Below are positions 10,041 to 19,669 of a stretch of DNA of 64,000 nucleotides, one piece after another. Where the stretch lies: contig JAJEKV010000005.1 of assembly GCA_021234155.1 (NCBI GenBank), positions 5,274,952 to 5,338,951 of the forward strand, read 5' to 3'. The translations under genes and the position numbers were made by a program. Position 1 is the stretch's first letter, and each line of letters opens with the position of its first letter. The notes beneath the pieces were generated by a model. The model searched no databases, was not told the origin of the DNA, and saw only the letters and a list, made by a program, of their open reading frames with translations. The DNA comes from Isoetes taiwanensis. Lineage: Eukaryota; Streptophyta; Lycopodiopsida; Isoetales; Isoetaceae.

Positions 10041-10159
10041 GGAGAGAGTGGGCTCCCAAGCCTACAAGTTGGATCTTAGGCCCATCTCAAAGTTCACAAG
10101 GTTTTCCACGTAAGTTTATTAAAAGGCACAATCCTAATCTGAGGAGGTTTTGGATACTC

Positions 10160-10400
10160 CAACTTTGTTGGAAATGGCGGAAAAGCAAGTGGAAATCGTG
10201 CACGAAGTTACCTCTTGATAAGTCATTCAAGAAGACTAGGAGGTCTCGGTTCCAAAGTTATTTGGTCAAGTGGAAACACTTGCCGGTGGAAGACGCGACG
10301 TGGGTATTAAAGCAAGATTTGGAGAAGCAATACCCGAGTTCATGAAGGAGTTTGATGGGCGAAGTCGAGTCTCGACCTGGTCAACCCCGACTCGCCCGGG
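10160..10400 (+). pseudogene. Element A chromodomain
   Basis: A chromodomain binds methylated histone tails, and in chromoviruses it is fused to the integrase C-terminus. The open frame at 10016-10345 ends with 'YLVKWKHLPVEDATWV' and a following acidic helix 'QDLEKQYP', a textbook chromodomain core with the W of YLVKWK and the W of ATWV. The continuation 'FMKEFDG' is in a shifted frame. It lies directly after integrase. This domain is the evidence for calling element A a chromovirus. Confidence 0.85.
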
Positions 10401-10490
10401 GAGGTTAGCTTAGTATGCTTCTTAGTTAACCTTAAGTTCGGCTCATGTCCTCTAGTTGGTAGAATACATGTGCGGAATCTTGGAACGTGT

Positions 10491-10830
10491 GGGCGATGAT
10501 GAGATAAGCCTTTAAAGGCGTTCTCTAGGCCAACATGCACCAAGAGGTGCGCATGACCAATAGGGTCATCGCGAGAGAGAGAATGAAAGGCATGGTCTTG
10601 TGATGATGGGACATCGGTCGGATGCTCCCTATGCCACGATGTGGGGTCGCACACCTGGGCCGTAGGGGGTCATGGTGAAGGTCAAAGTGATCATCGCGAT
10701 GATGGGATCGCGTGAGGCGTTCCCTAGCTTGAAACCCTTGGGGCATGATGCACTAGGGGTAATTTTCACCGGTAGTGTAAAGTACAAGGTAGCACTTGAT
10801 CATGGGCGATGATGGGATCATCTTAAATGG
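10491..10830 (+). repeat. Four imperfect tandem repeats of about 100 bp
   Basis: The motif GCGATGATGGGAT recurs, with variation, near 10494, 10601, 10696 and 10807. Each copy is followed by a similar GGCGTTCCCTAGC-like or diverged block. The spacing is 95-110 bases. The array lies in the non-coding 3' region of element A, between the chromodomain and the LTR. Confidence 0.65.
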
Positions 10831-11221
10831 TCCTTAAGCTCAAATCGGAAGGGCCATGATCGAGTGCAAGGTATTGGTAAGGGGTGGTCCCCTAAAACCA
10901 CAATTTTATTAATTAGACTAACGTAATGTGCTCCATGTGCGGGCAAGTGAGAAGGAGCATCGAGGTGGGCGCATTACGAGAAGATGGGGAACCATAATTT
11001 AGATTATGAACCCTAATAACTCTTATAATAATGTTTTGAATTATTGTAAGAAGTAACCTTGTTAAGGCTATATAATTTTGTATAAGTACAAATATAGCCT
11101 AAATTTTGACATTTAAACTCTTTAATAACAAGTTGATCGTTGAATTTAAGTATATGTTGTGTTGTTTTTGCGGGGATCGAGTAGCCTCGTCATTTAGCGC
11201 AATCTTCGAGGACAAGCATTG
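10831..11221 (+). other. Element A 3' non-coding region
   Basis: No gene is recognised. It is AT-rich from about 11000. A short peptide-like block (RIFEDKH-like) just before 11220 may be the end of an element ORF. Confidence 0.4.
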
Positions 11222-11234
11222 TTCTGGGGGAGAA
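11222..11234 (+). promoter_or_regulatory. Polypurine tract of element A
   Basis: The run TTCTGGGGGAGAA lies directly before TGTGAC at 11235. It is the expected primer site for plus-strand DNA synthesis next to a 3' LTR. Confidence 0.65.
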
Positions 11235-12750
11235 TGTGACGTTCGAGGGGAATATACGCTATATATAATGTATATTCTGGAGCCGTCACCATACAAGTCT
11301 ACACGGTAGCCTTGTATGCATTGAAAGTGGCAGGGGGTGCACATCTAAGTTAATTGTTTAACTTAGATAACCTTAGGATAAGACCCATTTCCACATGGCC
11401 TTATCCTATTGGGCAACCGCCACACGGCCTCATCCTAGTGGTGCCACGTGGCATCCCATGTGGACCCACACCTATATTAGCTCTAACCCTAACCCTAGAC
11501 CCTTTTTCCCTGACCTAGCACCTAAACCCTCATCCCGCCTACCGAAACTCCGTTTTGAGCATCGTCGTCGGAGCCTAGCACGGGAGCAAACAGGAAGGAA
11601 GGTGTGTATGATCGTAGAGGGAGCAAGTTTTCGAGCCACGCCAAGGAGCATGGAGGCGCCGGGGGATGGGAGGAAGCGCCCGGGAGGAGGTAGGTTGAGT
11701 AGAGTCCATGTTAGTTCATCTGGGAGTTAGCACTCCAGATGGGTTAGTATTTCGTAGCTAGAGTAGAGCCACCCTAGATCCTTTGTTGAACATCTTGAAC
11801 CCTAATCAATGAACCCTAACTAATAGTTAGATACGTATGATTAGGTTAAGATGTTCATATGCTATTGTTCATGATGATTATGGGATGATGGTTGATCATG
11901 TTTGTTCCTCTTGTGTTGGGAAGGGGGGTAGAGACCTAGGGCCATATGTAGTATGTTCCTAGTATAGATCCCTTAGTTCCTATTAGATTGCGGCCTGTGC
12001 ATAGGAACCCACCAGGCTATGGAGGCTATGATGTGACTCAAAGACTACACAAGCGGGGCTCGAGGCAATGTGGAGGGAGGATCCCTGCCGAGTGGGGGCT
12101 ACGGGGGATCCCGTAGTGGGCTAGGCTTATGGCCGGTCACTTCGTGTGGGCCGGGCATGGGTCCGACACCTCCTGGGGCGAAGGTGTTGCCCTGCCTCTC
12201 AAGAGTTGCAAGTGTCAGCTTGGCTCTTGTTTTGGGGGTCGGTCAGTGCGAATGGGTGTGTCGCCACGATTCTCCTAGCCGCCATGGAGCCTCTAGACCC
12301 GGGGAAGGGGAGATGCAACCTTCGCATTACCTCGTCGGACGGGGAGATGCAACACGGGTAGTCCCGATGGGTGATGCCATGGGATTGCGTGATCCGGAAG
12401 GTTAGAGTCATGCCACGCCTTGATCTAGCCCATCGCAAAGTATGCACAGGAGGGGCGGATGGAGTGGTCAACCCTAGCCATTGTCTTATATGCCCCGCCA
12501 TTGTTATGACTTCGATTCTGGGCTCTATCTTGAGGCCTATCCGATTGATTCGACTTCCTTATGTGTCGATCCACCGTAGGAGCTCTCACGATTTTTTATG
12601 GTATGTGGTTATGTTCTTTGCACCTTTGGATATGTGATGGACTACCCTTTCGGTAGTATTTGTATTGTTGATGCTAGTTCTCGACATGTTTATCGCTTCG
12701 TTATTTATAGGAGCCCATAGGGGAAGGGCGCCAAGACACCTGGTGTCCCC
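11235..12750 (+). repeat. LTR (plus orientation), right border approximate
   Basis: It starts with TGTGACGTTC directly after a polypurine tract. Its content matches, in order, the minus-strand LTR at 14861-16445: a TATA/telobox region, a block at 11920 beginning AAGGGGGGTAGAGACC, a block near 12140 sharing GGGCATGGG.CGACACC, and a block near 12450 with AGGAGGGGCGGATGGAGTGG. The right end is judged from the partner's length. It is the 3' LTR of element A or of a close relative. Confidence 0.65.
11471..11498 (+). promoter_or_regulatory. LTR promoter: TATA-like box and telobox
   Basis: CTATATTAG at 11472-11480 is followed by AACCCTAACCCTAG at 11485-11498. A telobox next to a TATA box is common in plant promoters of growth-related genes. 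The inverted partner LTR has the same pair at 16136-16168. Confidence 0.55.
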
Positions 12751-13714
12751 TCCCCGCACTAGGGTCACCTTAGAGTGCGGGTAGACGGAGGGCCTGCGGC
12801 GGCCGTTGAGCGGATGGGGGATTTCTGCCGAGTGTGCTACCGGCCAGTATATTTAGCGAGGGAGGCGCCATGAGCATTCTTGAATGTCTTCGGCTCTAAG
12901 ATCGTGTCGGTGGCGGGCATTGTCATTCCTCCGCGGGTTGAATTCCCCGAGCGAAGTTACATTTGCTTGGGCTTTGCTTCATTCCGAGGTGCCTCTCCTG
13001 TGCTTGGAAGTGTGGTCATCTCCATTGCACATACCATAGCTCCTTACTGGTAAGCCTTTACGTGATTTGTACCTGGCGGCTAGGTCGTCTCATCCGTCCT
13101 TTTGCGCCCTATCCATTCGAGTCTCGTGACTCCTTGGTTGGCGTAGTAAAATCGTCCTTCCTTTGGTTTCTAGGTGTTTTACGGGTCGAATTCTTGTTCG
13201 AGCGGAATATTCTCCTCCTTGATCTTGCCCCTAATGCTGATATAGGTCTTCAAGTCGAAAATGTTTCTTCCACGGTATCGTCTCCTCCCCTCATGGTCTC
13301 CTACTTTTGAAACCGATGAAAGTTCTCCTGGGTGCAAGTGAGCCGGAAGCTTGTCCGTCGGCCTTAGGTGGTGATGTCTGAGCAGTTGAACTTGGGTTGC
13401 TATCTTTGGGGTCTAGATGACTATAACAAAGGGGTGTTCTTGAGCACTTCTATCTAGGAGTAAGGCATCAGCTTCGAGCCGAGAGCAATACTTGCGAGGT
13501 ACTAATGGGGCATGCTTCTATTTACAAACAAACCACAGTTTGGAAAAACAATTCAAGGGTTTGAGCAATTTTGGTCATTTTGAGCTGGGGTTTGATATTT
13601 ATAGTCTAATTTGAAGTCGTAATTGGATTCTTGACTGTCTAACGGTCCTATTGCAATAAATTTCAGGCGATTTGGAGCTCTGTAGCTCAAGTTATGGAGG
13701 TTCAAAGTTTGGAT
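12751..13714. other. Unassigned interval with a small hairpin
   Basis: A hairpin with arms CCCGCACT / AGTGCGGG spans 12753-12781. The rest holds an unrecognised 115-codon ORF on the plus strand (12963-13310) which I do not regard as a gene. A TATA-like ACTATAAATA, read on the minus strand, lies near 13594-13605. Confidence 0.4.
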
Positions 13715-13783
13715 GTCTCATGGTATGCGCTGGGAGGCAAAACCAAAATTTGGTTTTGGGGTCCTGGGGCACACCGCGGAGAC
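13715..13783. repeat. Dyad repeat, copy 1 (GTCTCA...GAGAC)
   Basis: An imperfect inverted repeat has arms that read GTCTCA..GCGCTGGGAGGCAAAACC and, inverted, the same. The centre is AAAATTTGG-like. It is followed by ATTGGGC, as is copy 2. Confidence 0.75.
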
Positions 13784-13918
13784 ATTGGGCCCAATTTGGT
13801 CAAAACTTATCTAAACAAGGTGAACTAAGGGTCAAAACATGATAATCTCGCCGAGATATGCAAGTTGACCCCTTACTTGATCGATTTGGAGATGTTTAGG
13901 ACTAGTTTAGGTATGAAG

Positions 13919-13983
13919 GTCTCACGATTGTCTTGGGGAGGCAAAACCAAAATCGCTTTTGGCCTAGCATGATACCGTGAGAC
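13919..13983. repeat. Dyad repeat, copy 2
   Basis: It has the same structure as 13715-13783: outer arms GTCTCAC / GTGAGAC, inner GGGAGGCAAAACCAAAA and its inverse. It is followed by ATTGGGC. It lies 200 bases from copy 1 (outer edge to outer edge). Confidence 0.75.
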
Positions 13984-14105
13984 ATTGGGCACTATTTGGC
14001 CTACAAATGTCCAAATTTACTAAAACAAAGGGCAATTGTTGCTAATTGACTTAATTAACATCAATTATGCACATATAACTTACAAGCAAAACACTTTGTT
14101 CTCCT

Positions 14106-14332
14106 TTAATGTGGGGCGAGGTGCATGTCTTTCTTCATTAAGGTCACCCTCTTGGCGGTAATGCGGTGCGGTATTGAGTCTTCAAAATGTTGGATCAGCT
14201 TCTGCTTTGCTGCTGAACCTTGGCCTCCCGCTCTCGTTCTGCCCTCTTCTCTTCTTGTTTTCTTTGGCCTCCTTAGCCTCTGGCTGTTTCGCCTTGTCGA
14301 GGAAGTCGAGCGGTCTGTTTGGTGCGCGCCAT
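14106..14332 (-). pseudogene. Truncated histone H3 / CenH3-like gene
   Basis: On the minus strand an ATG at 14332 opens with 'MARTKQTAR', identical to the start of histone H3, then 'LPRQGETARG' and a stop. After an Arg/Lys/Glu-rich stretch and a frame change, the frame 'KLIQHFED' leads into 'TAKRVTLMKKDMHLA' and a stop at 14106. This is the end of alpha-2, loop 2 and alpha-3 of an H3-type fold. The spacing from FED to AKRV is seven residues, exactly as in H3. The tail end, alpha-N, loop 1 and most of alpha-2 are missing, so this is a deleted or exon-skipped copy. 'MKKD' in place of 'MPKD' resembles CenH3. It lies in the leader region of the minus-strand element whose primer site is at 14846-14857. 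It is probably a captured or processed gene remnant. Confidence 0.75.
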
Positions 14333-14576
14333 GTCGATTGGAGGTCGGGCGCCCTAAAATCGCCTCGAAATGTGGAGCAACTTTCTAAACAGGAAGTCTA
14401 CAAATGGGAGGGGGAGGGGTCTAGGTCTATTTATAGTTTGGGCAATTTTAGGTCAAATTCTAAGTTACTCTTAGAATTCTAACTAATCTAACTAATCTAA
14501 CTAATTCTTACCTTAAAACTCGATCTAGCATGTTAGCTCGTTAAAATTCATCATGTTTCAAGGTGATTATGGCCAT

Positions 14577-14643
14577 GTCTCACGGTGTGCGCTGGGAGGC
14601 AAAACCAGAATTTGGTTTTTGGCCTGGGCGCATATCGTGAGAC
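14577..14643. repeat. Dyad repeat, copy 3 (best paired)
   Basis: GTCTCACGG..GCGCTGGGAGGCAAAACCA pairs with TGGTTTTTGGCCTGGGCGC..CGTGAGAC over about 31 bases per arm with few mismatches and a short loop. It lies upstream (minus sense) of the H3-like fragment, while copies 1 and 2 lie downstream of it. Confidence 0.8.
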
Positions 14644-14845
14644 CTTTGCTACTTTAGGTCAAAAAAACTTTTTTTTTTCAACTTTTTAGTTTTCTTGGTT
14701 CTTCAATTCTTCTAACTGTTACTAGCTTAGCATATACTACAAAAATGAGAAAAAAATTTCCCACTTTTTCGAGGTTTGAGAATCCTACTAAGTTAGTACT
14801 ACTGGGAGCATGGTCAGTGCTTTGCTCTTGGTCACCAAGAACATT

Positions 14846-14857
14846 GCTCTGATACCA
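14846..14857 (-). promoter_or_regulatory. Primer binding site, initiator Met-tRNA type
   Basis: Read on the minus strand the 12 bases are TGGTATCAGAGC, the classic complement of the 3' end of plant initiator methionine tRNA. It is three bases inside the LTR end at 14861. It fixes this LTR as a 5' LTR and the element as minus-strand. Confidence 0.9.
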
Positions 14858-14860
14858 CTA

Positions 14861-16445
14861 TGATGTCCCCTACTCGTATACGGTGCACTCACCATATACA
14901 AACAGGAGTTCATCCCCCATACCAGCTCCATGCTAATATAGGGCCCTCCACGTGTCACTGCAACCTTGATGAGTTCCAGTGGGAAGAATGAAGGGGTCAT
15001 TTACCCTGTCTCCCTTCAGGGCCTACCTAGCTGCGGAAGCATAATATACATGTCAGTAGTACATACATCAACATCACATGACCATCACGAAGGATGGCAC
15101 ATCACATATCTGCATAGACAAAGATCAATACATCACATGGGGGAATCCTACCCAAGGCTCAGACTCAAGGGGATGACTGACGGCTTGGGTCTCCAGAGGT
15201 CATTGCAGACAGAATTCATGGCAATGGATTTGGCTGGCATAAGAGCATGGCTAAGGGTAGTCCACTCCATCCGCCCCTCCTATACACTTTGCAGATTGGG
15301 TTGAAAAGTGTTGGGACCTGACTGTAGCCCGCCGGATGCATAGCCAAAGGGGCTATTCCTGGTTGCATCTCCCCAGTTCCGATGGTACAGGTAGGGATCA
15401 CTCCCTCTAGAGATCTACATGCTGACTCAAGGTGACTAGAGGGCCACTGCCCTTATCCGACTTGAATCCAATGGAGAGTGACGCATCACTCCACGGGTGT
15501 CGAGCCCATGCCTTGCCCGCACGCAGTGGCAAGCCATTAGACCTAGTCCACAGGGATCCCCGGTAGACTTTACACACCAGAGGGATCGTTCATGAGTCAG
15601 GACATGAACCTTCTTATGAGCCAGTCTGGCCCCTTCACCCACAACCCGGTGTAGCTCTTGTATACAGGCCGAATTTACAGTGCACTAAAGAGGCTAACTA
15701 GGAGCATCAACTACCAGGCTTTAAGGTCTCTACCCCCCTTCCCAATACAATGAGTTCATAGAGATACATCATCATACATATCACAGAAGAACTAAAGAAC
15801 AAGATCTAATCTATATCATAGAGTTAGGTTCTTTAGTTAGAGCTTGGTATCTGGGGATCTAAATGGCTGTTATGGGCAATTTAATAGGCTAAACCTACTG
15901 ATTCAATGACTGGGAGACGGTTTAGGCTATTAAATTGATAAATACCTGATCCCTGGCTCGCTCCTCCTGTTCTAAACTCGACCATCCTGCTGAACTGCTA
16001 GAAGATGAAGCTAGAAAGGGAAACTAATAAGCTAGATCGCTCAGACAGAGTCTGGGAGGTGAGTTTGGCTCCTGAAGCAAGTAAAACAGAGCCCTAAAAT
16101 GCTATGAACGAAAATAGCAAGTTAGGGTTTCCTTTCCCTATATAGACAAAGGGTTAGGGCTAGGGTTTCCAATTATCCCTTTAAGCATGTGGGATAATTG
16201 GGTATGGCCCACTTGCCTTTATTAACTAGGTGGCATAAAGTGTCCACATGGCAAAATGTGTACCTAGATAAATGTGCACATGGGTAAATGTGCACATAAA
16301 TAAATGCACTCACCTTGCAAGTTGCCCCCTAGGGTGCTACCTGCTTGGCTACACGTCGGCGTACACATCAGTCGGGGTGGCGTGTACGCGTGACGAGGCA
16401 GTACAGTATACGTCCTGGGACCGTATACTGTGCTGGAACGTCACA
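14861..16445 (-). repeat. 5' LTR of a minus-strand gypsy element (1585 bp)
   Basis: On the minus strand it begins TGTGACGTTCCAG at 16445 and ends ..GGGGACATCA at 14861, so it is bounded by TG and CA, with a tRNA-Met primer site three bases beyond. It shares blocks in order with the plus-strand LTR at 11235. The internal region runs leftward and holds the dyads and H3-like fragment instead of a recognisable gag. Confidence 0.8.
16121..16168 (-). promoter_or_regulatory. LTR promoter: TATA box and teloboxes
   Basis: On the minus strand AAACCCTAGCCCTAACCC (16151-16168) is followed by GTCTATATAGGG (16136-16147) and then AAACCCTAAC (16121-16130). The arrangement mirrors the promoter in the LTR at 11235. 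Confidence 0.6.
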
Positions 16446-19400
16446 TCGTTGCTTCCAGTTCTTCCAATTTTTCTCTTTGGGTCCCTCTTTGCCATATCTC
16501 TGAGCTCTTCCCGTCCTTGGTTTGATCGTTTGCTTCTCTCTTTCCTGTGTTTCCTGTTTTTCAGTTTTGTTCGATTCTTGAGGGTCCAACTTGCATTCTA
16601 GTTTCTCATATATTTTCTCAGATATCTTGAAGTTTTGGATCTCTATCTTGTTTCTCTGTTTTTCTGCCTGAGTCTCGATCCTATCATCTCGCTTTGCTTC
16701 CTACTTTGCTAGATTCTGGGCCTTATTTACTTGATGGATCGGTTCTGAGGGTTGGGGCTTCCTCACCTGTATCCTACCACAGATCTTTGTCCCTTTTCTG
16801 TCTCTTTTTAAGAATCTTTAAGAATCTCGCCTTTCAGATTAATCCCAGGTCTGCAACAACCTCAGCCTGAGTTCGTCTGGTTCGTTTTTCTTGGCGATTG
16901 CGGCATCCTCACCTGCATCTGGCCTCAAAATTGACATGCATCTGGCACCCCTGGCCGATTCGCCACCGCCTCTTTCCGACTGTTCTGTGTTTCCTATCTT
17001 AGGCAAGGATACCGGGCGTCTGTTATCCTTTCCCCCTTTTTGGGTTTACCTCGCTTCCATTTTAAGTTTGTTGGTGAATTTTGTAGGGTTTGTCTTGATG
17101 TACTTCATGAAGTTTAGGTTTTGCTTTTGACGGGTCTAGTCCCCTGTTCTTTGAATTTTTCTTTTCTTGCTCGTAAAACTCTTTGGGCTTTATAGCTTCT
17201 ATGTTATAGCTAACACTATGTGAAAGTACTAGTTGTTGCATGTGAAACTCGTGCACATACACTTCGGTCAATGCCCCATATTACTCAACACCTCAGGGTT
17301 TGCTCAACGTGGCAGATTATGTAAGGATGTCAATTTTCGTATGATTAGAGAACAGGTTGTCTTGTGATAAAAGAAGTTTTTGTCATCATTATGGTTGTGA
17401 TATAACATTAGATGTAAGTGAATTATCATAATTGAACTTAGAGTTATTCTAGCAAGATAGTTTTAAGGCCAACAAGTGTATATCTAGGTTATATGTTATA
17501 CCCTAGAGCTTATGGGACTTTGAAGATGCCACGAGGTATGTCTCTGCTAGGCAGTTTTTGTCTTAGCAACTTGTCTGCCGCGAGTTGTTTTACACTTCTT
17601 GTCCTTGTAAATTTGGTTGCGTTGGTCGTATACATGGTTTATATCTGCGAGATTGTTTTCTTAGGTCTTGTAGGGCTAGTTCCCTTAGGAAGGTTGTTGG
17701 CAAGTAAGTTGTGATCTTGAAAATGACTTATTTTGGTTTGAAACGTGTGATTTTGCTATACAACTATGGTGCAGCAAGCATGTTTTTTTAACCACGAAAT
17801 GTTTAACACTATCAATATCAGCTTGGCAAGTGACCTTTGCATCAACACAAGGGACATCTGGGTGTCAGTACCAAGATGGGTGATGGGTTTCTTTCTCTCT
17901 CTTAGCAATAAATGGGTTATGTATTCCTATAAGATGGCCATGTGACCTGCTTCTGTGGTGCATGTCGCATGAGAGTAAGTTTGCATATTGGGCGTGGTAT
18001 TCATAATGCATCCTTGGGCTTCGTTTTAGTGGTCTTTCTCGTTCGTATTCTCGTGATGTGAACAGGCTATACATTTCTTGTTCCCTTGTATTGACATTTT
18101 CAAGAGGTATGCGTCTTACATGCATTTGTTTTCCTCCCCTGCATTAGCGTTGATTTTTTTTTTTGTAGTATATGTACAATTAATATCGCATTGGCATATT
18201 ATGCATAGGCATTTCATCCACTCGTTATTGTGTTGTGCTGTATTTTACGTTTGATATCGTACGAGTTGCATGGAAATTTACAGCTTGTGGTTCCTTTTTA
18301 ACTCGAGATGCATTTCTTTTGTAATGTCATGAGTTGCACATGATCGGGGTTTGTATCCCCCTTCAAACACGAAAAGCGGGTCTCTCTGGCTTTGTACTCT
18401 CTGTCTTGGGGACTTGAACATGGTATGTATGTTCTTTCTCATATTTTTGCATTGTTATTGTAACCATTTCCCCTTCTTGTTGCGTGTAATTCTCTAGTCC
18501 GATTTGAGTCGAGTAGAGTCATTTTCTCCTCCTCGATATTTTTTAGTTTTGGAAGTATTCATGTATAGGTGCTAAAGCTTTACATGTATGCGTATGCATG
18601 ATGTTTCCTACGATTCATGTGTTGCCCCTTTGTTCGTTATGTGTCCTTTAGCCGCTATCTATACGTGTATATGTTTTGTTGTCATATACGATAGTTACTT
18701 CTATTACTTCTGTTTGTCCCTTCGATTCACATGATTCTGCATACGATCTTCTGGTATGTTCTCCTGAGCTCATTCGGTTGAGATTTTTGTTGCATTGTTT
18801 TTGTAACTCGAATCATCAATTTCATGAGAGCGGTTTGCCATGTACATTTGTCATGTTGCAACCCCAGGCTCCGAGAGATTGTGCATTGCGTAATTTCCAA
18901 GCTTTTGGGCCATTTGTTGATTGCCATATCTCTTTCTCTAGTCTGTTAATTTGGCGCTTGATGTTCACGTTAAATTCATCTTGGGGCTTCCTATGGTTTT
19001 ATTTATACAGTTTCTTTTGCTCTCCGACATTCTATACTGTATGTTTGATGCATTATAGGCATATATATCTAGTAGATAATATGTGTATTGCATGGTTTCT
19101 GTTGCCTTTGGGAACGTTGTGCATTGCGTGATTCCAACCAAGATCGTTATTACAATGCTTGTTCTATATGTCATGCAATTTCCTTTCTTTCAGACTCATA
19201 TTCATTCATTCCATTTTACTTATTGCTATGATTAAGTCGGGATAGACCAAGGCATGTTCATTTATTTTCCATTTCGTGTCTCTAATTGTGTGGAAGTGCT
19301 GTGAGAGTGTCCATATAGTTATTTTGGGTTACTCATTGGTTCTTTAGTTTAATCCATGTGATCCCCATGTGTCGGTCAATGCATGCTCTTTTTTCATATG

Positions 19401-19669
19401 TTCTCAGTTGTTTCTCTTGGTTGCCTTTTTTGAGGGCCCATGCACACTTTTGTGTCATACGATCTCAGTTTTTTCTCGCCTTTGAGGGCTTATTATATAT
19501 TTGCATTATATGACATTAGCGATAAACGTCTTAGTTCTTCTATTTCTCCTTGCATGTTCGTCATATTTCTCGTCTTCTATTTCCTTTTATTCTGTTTCTA
19601 TTTTACATTCTTGTATTGCTCGACATTTTTGGTCTATGTTATGGTTATCTTGTCCCATACGTGTTACCT
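16446..19669. other. Long T-rich non-coding interval
   Basis: No gene is recognised. The plus strand is T-rich throughout, with a T13 run near 18156-18168. Degenerate internal repeats occur: GTGCATTGCGT is near 18877 and again near 19119, and a roughly 60-base unit containing TCTCAGTT.TTTCTC is doubled at about 19400-19500. Because LINE ORF1 begins right after it, part may be that LINE's 5' untranslated region. Confidence 0.35.

Larger units (their letters stand above)
5641..11234 (+). mobile_element. Element A: Ty3/gypsy chromovirus, internal region
   Basis: A single plus-strand element shows, in order, gag with a zinc knuckle, aspartic protease, reverse transcriptase, RNase H, integrase and a chromodomain. 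That order with a C-terminal chromodomain defines chromoviruses, whose integrases are thought to target marked chromatin. A long 3' region with a tandem repeat and a polypurine tract leads to an LTR at 11235. A matching 5' LTR is absent from the window. The frame is broken throughout, but nearly all catalytic motifs can be found. Confidence 0.85.

Noticed and set aside
10491-10830. CRISPR-like array
   Set aside because: The repeats are imperfect, about 100 bp apart, and lie within a plant retrotransposon. There are no short perfect repeats with unique spacers.
11485-11498. Interstitial telomere array
   Set aside because: Only two CCCTAA-like units are present, at a promoter position that is repeated in the partner LTR. 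A telobox is the better reading.
12963-13310. 115-codon ORF as a host gene
   Set aside because: The translation is rich in Leu/Cys/Ser without any domain, and the frame is not preserved on either side.
14846-14857. A tRNA gene for initiator methionine
   Set aside because: Only the 12-base primer-site complement is present next to an LTR end. No cloverleaf surrounds it.
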